Assembly (NCBI GenBank): GCA_905221605.1
Contig: CAJNDS010002434.1
Span: 287,501-351,500, forward strand
Origin: Symbiodinium natans
Taxonomy: Eukaryota > Sar > Dinophyceae > Suessiales > Symbiodiniaceae
Length of the DNA stretch: 64,000 nt
Direction of reading: 5' to 3'
Part shown: piece after piece, positions 41,680-53,740 of the stretch
How the letters are laid out: the number at the start of each line of letters is the position of its first letter
Numbering within the stretch: position 1 is the stretch's first letter
Position numbers and translations under genes: made by a program
The notes under the pieces: model-generated
What the model saw: the letters and a program-made list of their open reading frames with translations, nothing else
Told to the model about the DNA's origin: nothing
Databases searched by the model: none

Positions 41680-43260
41680 CTTGTCCGGCACCACGCATCA
41701 ACTGGAGCTCGACTGGTTTGCGATGTCTAAGGCGGTGCGCACGGCGCTTCGAATCACGCCAGAAACACTTCCGGACTATGACTTGCAAGTTCTTTTCGAT
41801 GCCATTGACCACGACAAGAGTGGCTCCGTGGAAATGCCGATTGGCTGCAGCAAGCAATCAGACTCATGCAGTGCTCAATGCCACATAGCTAATGCCACAT
41901 AGCTTGATCTGATCGGCAATGCAGCCCTGCACACCACCATATTTTCTTTGCTTTGTGCTGGAGACTTGCCAGGCCAGAGCTTCTCGAGTACGTGTCTCAT
42001 GGCTCCAGGCGGCCTGACGATGAGTCGAAACTCATGGAGAAGAAGACTGCGCGGGTTCGGCGCAACCTCAACCTGGCTTTTCGGAGCTTCGGTGGCATTC
42101 GATGCCGCGTGCCTTTTGTTCTCCCCACGGCTTCTCAAAAAATCATCACTTCTGATGCAAGGAAGTACACGGCGTCGCATTCTGCCATAAACGAACTGTG
42201 CGGAGCTTGATGTCGATTGAGCAGATGGAGTAGATCGCGGCGCTTGGAGCGAGTTGCGCTTGGGTTCACAATGGGCCGAGGTTTGCAAACATCGACGCAG
42301 GCGGTGATGGCAAAATCTCCTTGCCAGCTGGCCAAGTTTTGAGACTTTCTCTCGCCAAAGCTCTTATGACACCAGTATTCAGGGTAAAGGGCCTACAGAG
42401 GCAGGTGCGGGCATCATGCTTGTATTTCGCTTCTGGAGATGTTCAGGAACATCCCATTTCTGTGGGCCCTTCTTGAGTTGCATTTCGCTACTTATGAGGC
42501 TCGAGTTCCTTTACTCTTCCCGCCATAACCTTCATCTTACCGCTTAGATGCATTTCGCTACTTGTAAGGCTCGAGTTCCTCTACTTTGCCCGCCACACCC
42601 TGTGCGCCTTATCATGCTGGCACTTGTCACCCAGCTGTTTGCTAGCTCTATGCCAGCCTCCTTTTGTTTGTTGGCTCAGGCGCCACACACCACGCGCTAA
42701 GGTCTTCGACGCGGGAGTAGACAGCATACAACAGCAGAGCATCGGCAAAGGCAAGAGCAAAGGCAAAAGCCAAGGCAGTGTCAAAGACACTGCCTGGGTT
42801 CCCGCAATGGAAGCAGTAGATTGTTGGACTGTGCACAGTATCAAGACATCTTCGCCTGAGAAAAAAAAACTCTGTCTGCGTCTATGTAATGTACATCTCC
42901 CTCTTTAAATAACAGCTTATGCCCACCGCAACACATCTCAAGATTCAAGAAGTTCTATAGTGCTTACGACTTGTGCAGGTACTTGACCGCTTACGACGTG
43001 GGAGACATGGAGCTGAAGCAGTTCTACAAAAGCATCTTTCCTAGAAGGGTTCAGATTTGGAAGCACAGAGTGCATCAACTTCCGTGGGATGTTCAGTTGA
43101 TGTGCATAAAAAATGCACAAAATTAGTCCTGCTGGCAAGCCTGCACCTGAGGCATCGACCGGGATGGAGACGGAGTGGATGCCGAGGAGTTGCTGCATTT
43201 TATAAAGGAGCAGCATGCGGAACTCTCAAGCAGAAAGGCGGCCTCACTGCACAGTGTGCC
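41680..43260 (+). CDS. EF-hand calcium-binding protein (multi-exon, partial)
   Basis: Exon about 41680-41835 reads LDWFAMSKAVRTALRI then LQVLFDAIDHDKSGSVEM, with an EF loop D-H-D-K-S-G-S-V-E. A GC-AG intron 41836-41972 joins in frame to PELLEYVSHGSRRPDDE and KKTARVRRNLNLAF. Further exons: about 42284-42330 (FANIDAGGDGKISL, a second EF-like loop), about 42977-43050 (YLTAYDVGDMELKQFYKSIF) and about 43150-43230 (IDRDGDGVDAEELLHFIKEQ, a third EF hand whose loop appears one residue short before the Glu). The protein is likely a Ca2+ sensor or a scaffold with EF pairs. Start, end and some junctions are unresolved. The intervening 42340-42950 contains a direct duplication. Confidence 0.7.
42480..42600. 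repeat. about 50-bp imperfect direct duplication
   Basis: 42480-42531 and 42549-42600 share TGCATTTCGCTACTT, GGCTCGAGTTCCT and TACT--GCCCGCCA with few differences. The period is 69 bp. It lies in an apparent intron of the EF-hand gene. Confidence 0.85.
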
Positions 43261-46200
43261 TGCTACACAAACAAAGCGTGCTGTCAAGCTTCATGTCAGG
43301 CTCCGTGTCAGTCTGTCGGGAACTGGCCAGATGCCCTGCCTTAGACCTCTTAAACGATGGAGCAACACGAACGAGATGACGAAACTCAGCGCATCTGCGG
43401 CCTCAATTGAGAAGCAAAGTTGGAGAAAATGCTAAGAAGAGATAAGAAGAGATTGGGCGAGATGGGGAGTCGACAAAGAATGTACTGGCTAAATGACGAG
43501 ACGGCAGACAGGCGCAACACGATCCACGCATGTGCTCTTACGCCACGGCTGCGCGCAAGCTTTCGTGCAAGTAGGACCAACTTTACACAAAGACTTTCTG
43601 GGCTGAAGCCATCGCAGAAGCCAGAGCGCTGCAAGTGAGGACAGGCATGCGAAGAGCTCCACTACTTGACGCTCTGCAGTTGCATTGCAAATAGTTTAAG
43701 GAGTTTAAGGGACCAAGATGATTCAAGCCATGCAAGCCTGAGGGCTGCACATGCATGGGTGGGGGGGGGACTCAATATCGGTCTCCCATGTAAGCCTACA
43801 AAGCTGGAAAGAGCGCGCCAGCTTCCAAAGGAGGGGGCCTCACGCAGCTATGACCAACCCAAGCGTCGAACGAGAGCCTTTAACCACGCGCCAGCTGGGC
43901 ATGCTGCCTCTCAAAAGCTATGCACTGATCTGAACCCTTCTCCAAAGCCAGGGGGCAAGCGCAACGACAAGGGCACAAACATGGGCAAAGCGTTTGACAA
44001 TCTTGGTGCAAGACCAGGCATGAAACTACGCACGAAAATCACGTGCTCCTGGATGTTCAACACCCGACCTGTTTGCGTTGCCAACGGCACAGTACTGATG
44101 TTGGTTGCTGCATGTTGAGCTGCTTGTGCTTGTGGTGCGTATTTGCCTGAAAGGTGTTCTCTTTCATGGACGGCAATGCTGCGGATGCCATCAAGAAAGA
44201 GCCATGGAAGCAGCGCAACCCATTCGAAAAAGCATGTGCTGCCAGCAAGGGGCCCAGTCCCTTGGCTCGAAAAAGCAGCTCCCCTCCCCGGTGGGCTCGA
44301 TGAGCACAATGAGTTCCCCACCAATGAAGATTCAAATCCTTCGAAAGTTCAGATGGGGGGCGCAGGCCTGAACTTCGGGCGTTTGGAGGTCTTTTAGTCT
44401 TTCCTTCGCCTCTGACACAATCTTGTCAGAAACTTCTGGAAAGTGTCTGAATGCACTGAGACGTTCCGGGGGGGGGCACCTGAAGCTCAGGGAGCAGGCC
44501 TGGAGGGCTCAGAGGCTTAAAGCTAGCGGCAGCAAAGCATCAAAGCTACCCCTCCCCACAGCAAGTTGGATTCCCTTGGACCTGCCATGCGAACCTTGTT
44601 AGGTTGTACACTCGCCTGTGCATGGTTGTAGACCTTCTGGCTGATCAAGAGCTGCTAAGGTTGCGTGTTCGTCAACCTTGGGCGCATCAAACCGCCCAGC
44701 ATGCGGCTCGCAATGTCCAGCCGGTAGTGCAAAATGCAGGTCGTTCCTTGTCGTGGGCCTGTATGGTTATTCACGCTGTCCCAAGCACCTTCATTGCAAT
44801 GTGTTGAAAATAGAGCTGCTTACTGCTTGCTGTGTTGGGATGTGTTGGGTCATGTCGAGTCTTTTACGCTGACTGGTGATTTGCTTCTCCCGGGTATAGC
44901 ACACCCAGCTGCCCAAGGCAGGCCAGGCTGTTTAAAACAGCTTGTGGTGCTTTCGCGCGCTAGACGAGCCCGCGAGCCCGGGAGCTATCCTGTCCGTGTC
45001 TTTAACATGCGGAAGGCGGTTTATACAATCCATCTGGCCTTGAAACCGGAGATGCCAGGTGCTTGTAAACTGTAAACGAGTCAATTGCAGACTGAAAGCA
45101 GTCTGGGACCAGCGCTTTAGAAAGCACGAGCAAAATCGAGTGAGCCCTTGGCAGTATCTGGCAGAATCCTGCACCTGCTCATCGAAACGAATCGATCAGT
45201 TCGTGGTCAGATGGGCTCTGGAGATGATGCAAGATGCGAGCATGCCCATCATTGGCCTATCCTTCGTTCACTCTTCATGGCAGATCTTAGATCTAGCTGC
45301 ATCTAGCTTGCAGTTGCTCGTAGCACGCAGTACTCGGCAAGTATCTCTGCAAGCCGCACCAGCCAACTCTCACAAATTCCTGACTACAAGCTACACCACG
45401 CATGCTCTACGCGACTCCACTAGACTTGTTGTGGGGATGCGAAGGGGCGGGCGAAGAGCCGACAGCAGCGAGAGGCGCGAAGCTGACGACCGAAAGGGCG
45501 TCTCATGCTTCTCGCATGGAGCGTATAAAGCGTCAGGATAAGGCGAACCTGCGTACAAATCGACCGAGGTATGCGTCCAGAAGAATGGACAGCCGTAGCA
45601 GAACCCGCAGCAAGCCTCAAAGGACCGGGAATGGACCTGAGCATGTCCATGTCCTGCCTCTTGTCCTTGTCTGTGTGTATGTGTCCTACCTTCCCGCGCG
45701 AAATGCAGCTGCTCTCCCCATGGTCAGGAGCCAGCGGTATCGCAGCACCAGCAGACCCCGGACCGTGCTTCTTCAGATAGAAGAACCGCTCCGTGTGGAG
45801 GTATCACATGTCTTATACTCGGGACGCAGAGGATGGACAGCAGAAGCCGTGCCAGGGAGACCCGAAAGGCTGGACACAAGACAACCAAGATGCCACAGAT
45901 GCGCAGCACATGGCACATGTTGCATGACGAGGCGTGCCATTCTATTGCGCCAGGATAGTCGTAGCCGCAGCAACGGCATGCGTGGTTCGGCCCGAAGCCG
46001 CAGCCGTGGGAGAGGAAATCCGCAGCCCGCGCAGCTTGGCATCGTACTAGCACGGTGATGCACCCACGACAGATTGCTGCACATCGACCTCTGATTTGTA
46101 AAGCGTGCATCAAGATAAGTTGCTCTTAGCTGGCTCGTCTCACGCTTTCATGTTCGAAGTGGTTGAAAATGCAAGATTCACGAGAGCTTTCGTGTAAAGC

Positions 46201-46400
46201 ATGTTGCGCCTTGCTAGAGCAAGAAAGCAAAATAAGAGGGCATTGGCATCATTAACATCAATTGCTCCCCTGCAGCGACAGGTATCGGATTCCTCCTCCT
46301 GCCAAGCGAGCAGACCCAAAGAAGGAGGCTACGATTACGGAGGAGCAAAGACAGAACTCCATTCCTTTGGCCGCAGCCTCTAGCACACAATCTTTCTGAC
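43261..46400. other. stretch without an assignable gene
   Basis: Several ORFs of 80-220 codons overlap in conflicting frames. The most exon-like segments are basic or Arg/Ser-rich (about 45560-45640 and 45960-46060), but frames cannot be joined and no domain is visible. They may be exons of a gene that ends near 46.5-48 kb. Confidence 0.25.
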
Positions 46401-46401
46401 G

Positions 46402-46741
46402 GCCGAGGAACATCGAGTTGCCTGAAGTTCTAAATTCTAAGGATGGCTATTTGTACGCCACCATCGACTTCACCAGTCCGCAAGCTCAGCCACCCTGGAC
46501 GACTGAGCCGGATGACCCTCGGCCGATGTCTGTGTGAAGTGTTCAGAGCCACCTTGCCACCTTGGTGTGGCCAACTTCCTCTGTTGCACGGCGTAGCTGC
46601 CAAGGCACGATACACGTACCAGACCAAGACTGACATCTCGGTGATCCGGGCCAAGAACCTTCCTTCTGGTTGGGAAGTGGCGCCAGCAACGGAAGCTGTG
46701 ATACGAGAGGCGAGGCTGGAATGGTTCGCACTGAGTGACTG
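46402..46741 (+). CDS. exon-like segments of an unknown protein
   Basis: One frame reads IELPEVLNSKDGYLYATIDF then QPPWTTEPDDPRPMSV and stops near 46536. A second, about 46592-46741, reads ARYTYQTKTDISVIRAKNLP then VIREARLEWFALSD and ends TGA 46739-46741. Both have the balanced composition of real exons, in contrast to overlapping minus-strand ORFs. No family is recognised. They may be alternative or successive 3' exons of one gene. Confidence 0.35.
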
Positions 46742-47764
46742 AATGGCAGCTTGCGTCGATGAGGTTATCAAGCCGCATGCCTGGGGCACGCACCTGCTGG
46801 TCACGGAAGGTTGCAAAGCTTACTGGACAGCCGGAGGCAACGTGCCCGCACAGCAGCATGTTGCCAACTCTTGCCAGTAGCACCGGCGCCAGACTGCCAT
46901 AGCAATTCGATGTGGCTCAAGTAAAATGTTGAAAAGCAGACCCGGCGGGTTCGCAAGTGCCAATTGAGGAAACAATCCCGGCTGCTTAGAAGCGCTGTGG
47001 GACTATGAGAAGCTCCCTGGGAGGACTGCAAAACGCCTGACAGCAAGTGTCTGTGCTGCATAAAAAGCGCCTGCAGGTACACATTGAAAGCAAAGTTTGG
47101 GCAAAACGCCGCGCTGCATGGCACCTCCTTCGCAGAAGGGCAGTGCGCAGCAGGAATGCACAGGGTTCCTGCATGGTCGCGACTGCCTAAACTGTTCTAA
47201 CCGAGGCATCATTCTCATCAAGACCATCTCGAAGGTGTCGCAATAAGCCACCTCACCTTCGATGGTTGCCGACCGGCCGAGATTCCATCGAACCCGCCAG
47301 ACCCGTCGGAAAGCATCCAACCGCGCATCATTGCTTTTGGTCTCCCTTGGCAGAAGTCTCTCCAGGATGAAATCGGACATGTAGGCGTCAAAGATTCTAG
47401 TCATGCTGACGATGCTGCCTTGCTGACGATTGGTTCTGGCTCCAGAGATCCGCACTAGAAGCGTGCGTTTGGTGCTTGCCAATGTAAGCCCCGCCCTCGC
47501 CTCAGAGTGTCCACCTCGCCACGCTCACGGCATCTTGCATGTTTTTTATAGTCCACCGGAAGTGTGTACTGTATGTGATTGTATGTGCTTCTACACGCAC
47601 CACTAGAAATGGTCGCCTGCGTATTCTCCGGCGCATCATAGCATGCCATGTTGTTCGAATGCATGCGTTCGGTATGTATGTATTTCATGTCAGCATGTCT
47701 TGTAGAACACTTGTGCGAAACGACAGTGAGAGCTACTTTACCTCGCACATGTGCACTTTTCAGG

Positions 47765-47966
47765 TCTGTCGTACGTGTCACTTATGTACAGACGAAATTG
47801 GGTGTGCTTCGAGAACGGCTTCCATGAATGTCAAGATGTTGAGCTGCCACTGCGCAGATTTGCCCAGGGCTTCCTGCAGAATCGGGCCGAGGACTCGATG
47901 CCTGTGGATGGCCTCGTGACCAATGGGGACCCTGCGCCGGGCGGCCGGCCGAAGGCCACTGTCTGA
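47765..47966 (+). CDS. possible terminal exon of an unknown protein
   Basis: After CTTTTCAG the frame encodes YRRNWVCFENGFHECQDVEL, LRRFAQGFLQNRAEDSMPV and a short Gly/Pro-rich end, with TGA 47964-47966. The acceptor followed by G fits the splice pattern of resolved genes here. Upstream exons were not identified. Confidence 0.35.
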
Positions 47967-48020
47967 TGTGAATGACCACTACGGTAACTAGTCAATACTG
48001 CATGCAGCCATTCGATCCTT

Positions 48021-48060
48021 CATTGTAGAGCATTGTAGAGTATTGTAGAGCATTGTAGAG
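48021..48060. repeat. 10-bp tandem repeat (CATTGTAGAG)4
   Basis: Four consecutive copies with one base change in the third, followed by a partial fifth copy. Confidence 0.95.
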
Positions 48061-48534
48061 CATTGTGCTTAACCATGCTCTCCGCGGCGAAGGGCTCGTT
48101 GAAAGCGACATGACTTGCAAATGTCGCTCTCAAAAGCTTGCATATGCTGGCACAAGGTGCAGGACGTGCCTGATGACGAGGTTCTCAATGACGTCAGCAC
48201 CGTGGCTGCACACCGATGCAGTCCAGGGCCCCAAACCTTTCCAGGTCTCTCAATGAAGGAGCATTCGTTCACCCATATGACGGGAGACCTCTCAAGATGA
48301 ATTTGTTCTAGCTACAGGAAGGGCTGAGAAGGCTGAAAGGTTCTGCCTTTTTGAAGTGTTCTAAACAGCTGGGAAAGCTGAATGCCTCTCCAAGCCTCCT
48401 GGGGCCGGGCGCGCGTTTGTTGAACCAATGCCTGAACCGCAAATTGTCCGACTCTGCCAAGAGGACGCGCTGCAAGAGTTGAAAGTCTTTCCAGGCGCCT
48501 CACGAGGAATTTGTTCTGCTATCTAGGGTGTCCC

Positions 48535-48870
48535 ATTAAATACAAAGGAAATAGAGGTTTTCCTATTAGAAAAGGAGGTTTTCCGAGAGGAAATAGAGGT
48601 TTTCTCCTCTTATTAAATGTGAAGGAAGATAAGTTTTCCTATGAGCATATGAATAGAGGCTTTGCAAGTAGGACGCACGGGAAACAGAGGTTTTCTTGGC
48701 AAAGTTTAGAAAATAGAAGTTTTCCGAATCAAATTTATTGGACATGGAGGCTCAGAACGACAGGAAGAGAGAATGAAAGCCGTATTTCCTGAAATATTAA
48801 AAAAGAGAAAACCTGTATTTCCTTTTATAGGAACTTTCATAGGGAAACCTCTGTTTCCTCTATGCTTTTA
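48535..48870. repeat. AT-rich degenerate repeat (GGAAATAGAGGTTTTCC family), copy 2
   Basis: At least seven spaced variants of GGAAATAGAGGTTTTCCT, some inverted (for example AGGAACTTTCATAGGGAAACC near 48829-48845), lie in an AT-rich island. It is the same word family and composition as 4770-5080. Towards 48800-48870 the word appears in reverse-complement form, so the element is partly self-complementary. Confidence 0.7.
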
Positions 48871-49049
48871 GTCGGAATCCTCTGTGTCTGACTATGACTG
48901 AAACAATATGCCCAATATAGTCCTTCGCCCATTGTTATCGGGACCATCATCTGAAAGCCCATTGCCAAGAGAAGCACGCCGAGGAAACATTGCAGCCAAG
49001 AGTTGCGATACGTGCGTTTTCCTGCCTGGCCGCTCATCCGTTTCGACGC

Positions 49050-49239
49050 GGGGGGGGCAGGGGGGGGGGGGGGGGAGGGGGGGGGGGGGGGGGGGGGGGG
49101 GAGGGGGGAGGGGGGGGGGAGGGGGGGGAGGGGGGGGAGGGGGGGGGAGGGGGGGGGGAGAGGGGGGGGAGGGGAGGGGGGGGGCAGGGGGGGGAAAGGG
49201 GGGGGGGAGGGGGGGAGGGGGGGGGAATGTGGGGGGGGG
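49050..49239 (+). repeat. 190-bp G-rich purine tract
   Basis: Almost pure G runs of 7-20 separated by single A (two isolated C at about 49058 and 49185). Such a tract can form G-quadruplexes and triplex (H-) DNA. All apparent Gly-rich or Pro-rich ORFs across it are composition artefacts. Confidence 0.97.
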
Positions 49240-50380
49240 AGCCTTGCCTTTGAGTCCGCGGTGGGTCGCCAAACTCTGTCGACAGATGTTGATTCAGACT
49301 TGCCGACGAGCCATCACGTTCGGAACGTTGCACCTTTTCCTTCTGCTGGTTGAACGGGGGATAGTCCCCTCAAGATCGGCTTCACCGACTGGTGCTGTGT
49401 AGCAAACGACATCATGTGGCGAGGGCTTGGTCTTGATACTGACCCGTGTGGTCAATGCAGTTTCAAATTGGCTTGCGGCAGCTTCCGCCTAATGTAGACG
49501 ACCCAGAACTATTAGGGATCTTCCCACAGTTTCACGGCACCAGTCTGTGGCATATACAGATCAAAACTGGAAAAGGATTTATATAGGGCCGCTAGCCTCG
49601 GTATAGCAGTATAGCATACACCAGTAGTACTTTAACCGCTACAGTAGCTCGAGGCCACCTTGGCGAGGGTGCTAGGGCGGCTTCCAGCATGCAGCTGCGT
49701 GAAGACAGGGATAGGCTGTGTTACTTGGCAAGGTTAGTTACGAAAAGGGGCCAGGTCAGGGATGCGGGAAATTGTTGCTTGACAACATCAAGGGCGGCAT
49801 AGGGTGTTCTGGCGGAGTGGGTCGTAGCCAGAAGCGTGGAGCTACGGCGAAACATCGAAAAGGGAGCCGGGGGAGAAGGAGACCCCTGCGGCCGGCCCAA
49901 AATGCGCCCCTGGTCCGGCCCAAAATGTGCCCCTGGCTGACGCACCGTCCGCTGCCGGACACGAGTTGGTGGGTGCGGAGGCCAATGCCACAATACCAAC
50001 CTTGGTACAAGTACATGGCAGGGGAGCTCATGTGGCTAGCTCTCCAGGGGGCAATCGTTTTATGGCTCACCTCGACCTTGAATGGTTGTGAGCAATGTGT
50101 GCGTCTAAACTTCAACAGTTGTTGCCCTTGTAAGCAGTGAACAAGTAAACCGTTGCAGCACAGCCCTCCACTAGATCGGCCACAAAGCAGAACGCCCTGA
50201 GACTCGCAGCATTGAGACGATGCATGGCAATTCAGGTCTCATGAAGACGTGTGGAACCAAAGAGACGGCGTTGAAGTGCATCCGGATGCTCGACAAGGCC
50301 TGCAGCTGCGGTCTTGTGCGGTGGCAACATGTGGCTACCAGATGCAATGTTAAAGCTCGAGTCCAGAGCTTTCCACGTTT
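49240..50380. other. stretch without a supportable gene
   Basis: Short ORFs in conflicting frames. 49870-49940 contains a short direct repeat (GGCCCAAAATG-GCCCCTGG twice). There is no domain evidence. Confidence 0.3.
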
Positions 50381-52147
50381 CGCCACGGGCAGTGCCTGGA
50401 AACTGGCAAGCTCGACTTGACGGGGGAGGACATGCCAGAGGAGCCCAGTGAGGGATGACGAGAGATGTCAAATCAAAGTGGTGATAATTTGCTGCTTGAG
50501 CTGGGCCCCAGGCCTCAAGGGCGTGCCTGGCTAGTCGTGTGCGAGAGTCCGAGTCACGACTGCGTGCTAGCCCCGAAGGAGATGCTGGCCCGACACACAG
50601 CTTCATCGCCTTGATTGCTTCAGGGTCAAAAGGCATGCATGGCCACATGTGTGCGCAGGTGAAGACGATCAAAGCCGTGGGCAAAATCGGCGGGATCAAA
50701 GGGCAACCTGGCATTCAAAAGAGCGTGAGAGCCTGTGTGTCGAGTGTTGATAAGGCAGCAACACGCAGCTTCATGGGTCAAGTCGCACGTTGCTGAGGCT
50801 GATGCCGACCCGAACCTCGACTTTGCCGATCAATGAAATTAATCTCAGCGGCAACTCGCTTCTCACACCGCCATCGCCAACGGACCGCATGTGACGGCAT
50901 TGCATGGGCATTAGGCTGCTTTGTAGCGTTCCTCTGGCGCTTACATATTTACAGTGCCTCACAATGTGATCCACAATGCAGGAGCATTCTGCCGCGGTGA
51001 AAGCAAGCCGCGCACCCAGCGAGGAAAGGACGGACCAGAGCAAATGGGTTCCTTTCTTGCGGCTGCAAAGTGCAAATCCATGGCTTGCTGAGACTTGAAA
51101 CGTCGCGCCGAAACAGTGCAACTGATAGTACAGTTCGTTCGGGTCTCGACTGAGGCGCGATTCAAGTACATCTCATGAACGTTTTGCCATGCACCGCACA
51201 TCCTAAAGTTCGTCGTGATTTCAGCAGGCCCGCACAGTGATCTTCGACAACTGCAACCTGGAAGGCTACAGTGAGGCTCTCACAAACTTCTCCTCAGATC
51301 ACATGACCCCCCATGTTGTCAAACACTCTCAAAGAGCACACGGAGGGAGGGTGGCATCAGGCTTCAGAGATCGAGTATCAACGTGTTCTCTCGCTCTCTC
51401 TCGCTCTCTCTCGCTCTCCCTCGCTCTCACTTTCACACTCCCTATCTCTCACTCATTCTTTTCTCTTTACATGTCCTTTCATACCAAGGTCACGACAAAG
51501 ACGACCTGGTTGAGCTTGAGATCGTGCGGTTAGTGAAGAAGTTCGGAGCCGGGAAGAACTCAAGGTACGCCGAGAAAGTGTCGTTAAGTGGCAATCGCTT
51601 CGGCCAAGAGTTCTGCCGGCGTATCATTGAGGGCGCCTACTGGGAGCGCAACCGGCACACCGGTCCCAAAGAAACCATGCCAAAGCTTTTCTTGGACTTG
51701 TCCAAGAATCGCATAATTCACCCGGAGAGGATTGTGGATGAGCTGAAGGAGGGCAAAACAGCCGGAGGGCCCATGAGCCTCGCGACCACCACCGATCCTG
51801 AACATGTTCGCAAGGATGCGCTCATCGTTCTGGACATTTCGGGCCAGCGGGATCACTCGCCCTCCGCGCCACGTGAGGGCAGAAGGCCGCTCATTGATCA
51901 ACTCCGTCAGGAGCGGCAGAGGAGGCCGTCTCCGCGGCGTCCCTCTCGCAGCCCGCCTCGCCGGTCGCGAAGCCGGTCCAGGACACCCAAGCGCTCGGAG
52001 CGCTCGCCCAGCCGGCGAAGAGACAGACGCGACAGCCGCAGAAGGGACAGCCGCAGGCGGTCACCCTCGAGACGCAGCCCCTCACGCCGGCGACGTAGCC
52101 GCTCAGATAGCCGACGCAGCCCCCGCGGGCGGAGAGGCCGCTACTGA
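50380..52147 (+). CDS. leucine-rich-repeat protein with C-terminal RS domain
   Basis: LRR-type exon stretches precede the long 3' exon: about 50395-50450 (TGKLDLTGEDMPEEPSEG), about 50820-50880 (INEINLSGNSLLTPP) and about 51228-51340 (TVIFDNCNLEGYSEALTNF). After a CT-rich tract and CCAAG, the exon from 51489 to TGA 52145-52147 reads LVELEIVRLVKKFG, EKVSLSGNRFGQEF and LFLDLSKNRIIHPERIVDEL (L-x-L-x-x-N-x-I repeats), then VLDISG, and ends in about 75 residues of Arg-Ser dipeptides (SRSPPRRSRSRSRTPKRS and more). RS domains drive nuclear speckle localisation and spliceosomal contacts under SR-kinase control. Here the RS domain replaces the usual RRM context with LRRs. Exact 5' junctions are unresolved. 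Confidence 0.75.
51386..51425 (+). repeat. CTCTCTCG tandem repeat in intron
   Basis: Five units of an 8-bp pyrimidine repeat about 60 bp before the acceptor of the last exon of the LRR/RS gene. It may act as an extended polypyrimidine tract. Confidence 0.9.
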
Positions 52148-52815
52148 TTCGCACTCGCGTGCCCGCCGTAGAGCGTTCTATATAGTGTTCTCAAGGATCT
52201 TAAGGCTGGTGGCTTTCCTGCTCTAGCCAGTGAGCTTCGCCGTGCCCAACCGGGGCCTGTCCCGTCTCCAGGGGCATAGATGCAGGCGACGTGAAATGCA
52301 GCAAATTCGTTGATCTCAAACTCTGGACATGCGAAGCACATGTGGTCTACGGCTGTTAAGAGCATCTGTTGAGTCAGCATGCATGTTGGTTCGCTGCATT
52401 TTGATCCCATGCTCTGAGCTGTCAAAACTGGCCGCTGAGAGTAGGTTGCTGTCTGCTCGAGGACCAGAGGTGTCATTTCAATCACCCTGCACTCGTGCTG
52501 CAGCATGAAAGCGATCATTCGGGTTCAGCTTATGAAAAGCTGCGCCGGGGCCATGCTTTGAGTTGAACTTTGCCACTGCGCCTTCTGGGTGCTTTGACAC
52601 GCTGATGATTGGAGCACTTGGCATGCATTGCATATGCTGCACATGCGACATGTGGTGATGCCTTTTGTGGCGGAAGACCATCTGATTTGCTTTCGGGATC
52701 TTCCGGGTGCTGTGCAACCTTGTGGGACGCGTCCACACCTTATCAAGGAGCTGTGCACAGCACATATGTACAAATTCATGGTACAGGTTGATTCGTAGAA
52801 TGCCAAGGACAGATT

Positions 52816-53636
52816 ATGGCATCCCAGGGCGCCACACTCTCGCAACTCGTGCAAGTTGCAGCTGAACTGCATCTGAGATCGTTGAGCTCGAAGACCAAGC
52901 CTTGCCAGGAACTACAACAACGAGTTGGTGAAGTCCATCGAAGATTTGCGCGAGAAGCGTGAAGAACTGAATCGCCAAATCCTGAAGGAGGGACCCTTGA
53001 GAAATCACAGGTTCTTGCCAAAGAGGTTCTAGAGGCTTCCTGTCAAGAAGTGCCACCGAGCACCCGCCTGCATGCCGTTGCAAGCATGTACACTGTTACT
53101 GACATCTGCGCAGCCACGAGCGCCTGGGTGTATATCGGCCGCCTCTCACAAAGATGCCCGCATCGTCTGCACAGGAAGAGGAGGACAAGGCAAAAGTACA
53201 GAAAGAGCTGTCGCTGCTCACGGATCGCCTGCAGAAGGCCGGCAGCTGGGGGCCAAATATGTTTTTTCGTGAGTGCTGCGAGAGTTTGAAGTTTCAGAAG
53301 TTGTCTCGTGGCAGGTCAATGAAAGCCTTGTTCGCAAGACCCAGGCCCGCAATGAGTATGACAAGACGATCCAGGAAACCGAGGCTTGAGCATGTGAGCA
53401 CTGAGGGGGGGAGGAGGGAAGTAGCGAAGTGTCTCATGAATTTGCCGGAAGATGAGTCAGCAGCCGCTGTAGATATGTGACCAGCCATTCGGAGCCAGGC
53501 AGCTTACATGAAGATCCTGGAATCTTCGCAGACCCTACTGCACGTGCTCAAGCGCCAGCAGCTCAGCCTCGTCCAAAACCAGACACGTGTGCAAGAAGCA
53601 CAAGCGGGCCTCGCCCTTGTCGCCCTTGCGAGGTGA
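52816..53636 (+). CDS. SSNA1: SSNA1/DIP13 homologue (basal body/flagellar coiled-coil protein)
   Basis: Five exons: 52816-52841, 52909-52987, 53175-53237, 53315-53383 and 53499-53636. Spliced, they start MASQGATLS, then NYNNELVKSIEDLREKREEL, NRQILKEEEDKAKVQKELSL, LTDRLQKVNESLVRKTQARN, EYDKTIQETEAAYMKILESS and QTLLHVLKRQ. This follows human SSNA1 closely and almost without gaps from the first residues. The family is a short self-assembling coiled coil at centrosomes, basal bodies and axonemes that binds and branches microtubules; the Chlamydomonas orthologue is DIP13. Introns start GC, GA, GC, GC and end AG before G. The model stops at TGA 53634-53636, but GAG-GTGAG just before it could be a donor to a last exon near 53774-53836, so the C-terminus is uncertain. 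Confidence 0.93.
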
Positions 53637-53740
53637 GACCGTGCGTTCCTCAGGGCGACATGAGCAAGAAGCATATACACCAAGTATGCACCAAGAAGCT
53701 GCACAGCATCCCCCTCTTGTAGTGCCAGTGACATGCCACC

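Noticed and set aside
48892-49402. Gly-rich + ORFs and Pro-rich minus ORFs across the purine tract
   Set aside because: Pure composition effect of the G/A tract, with no flanking domain.
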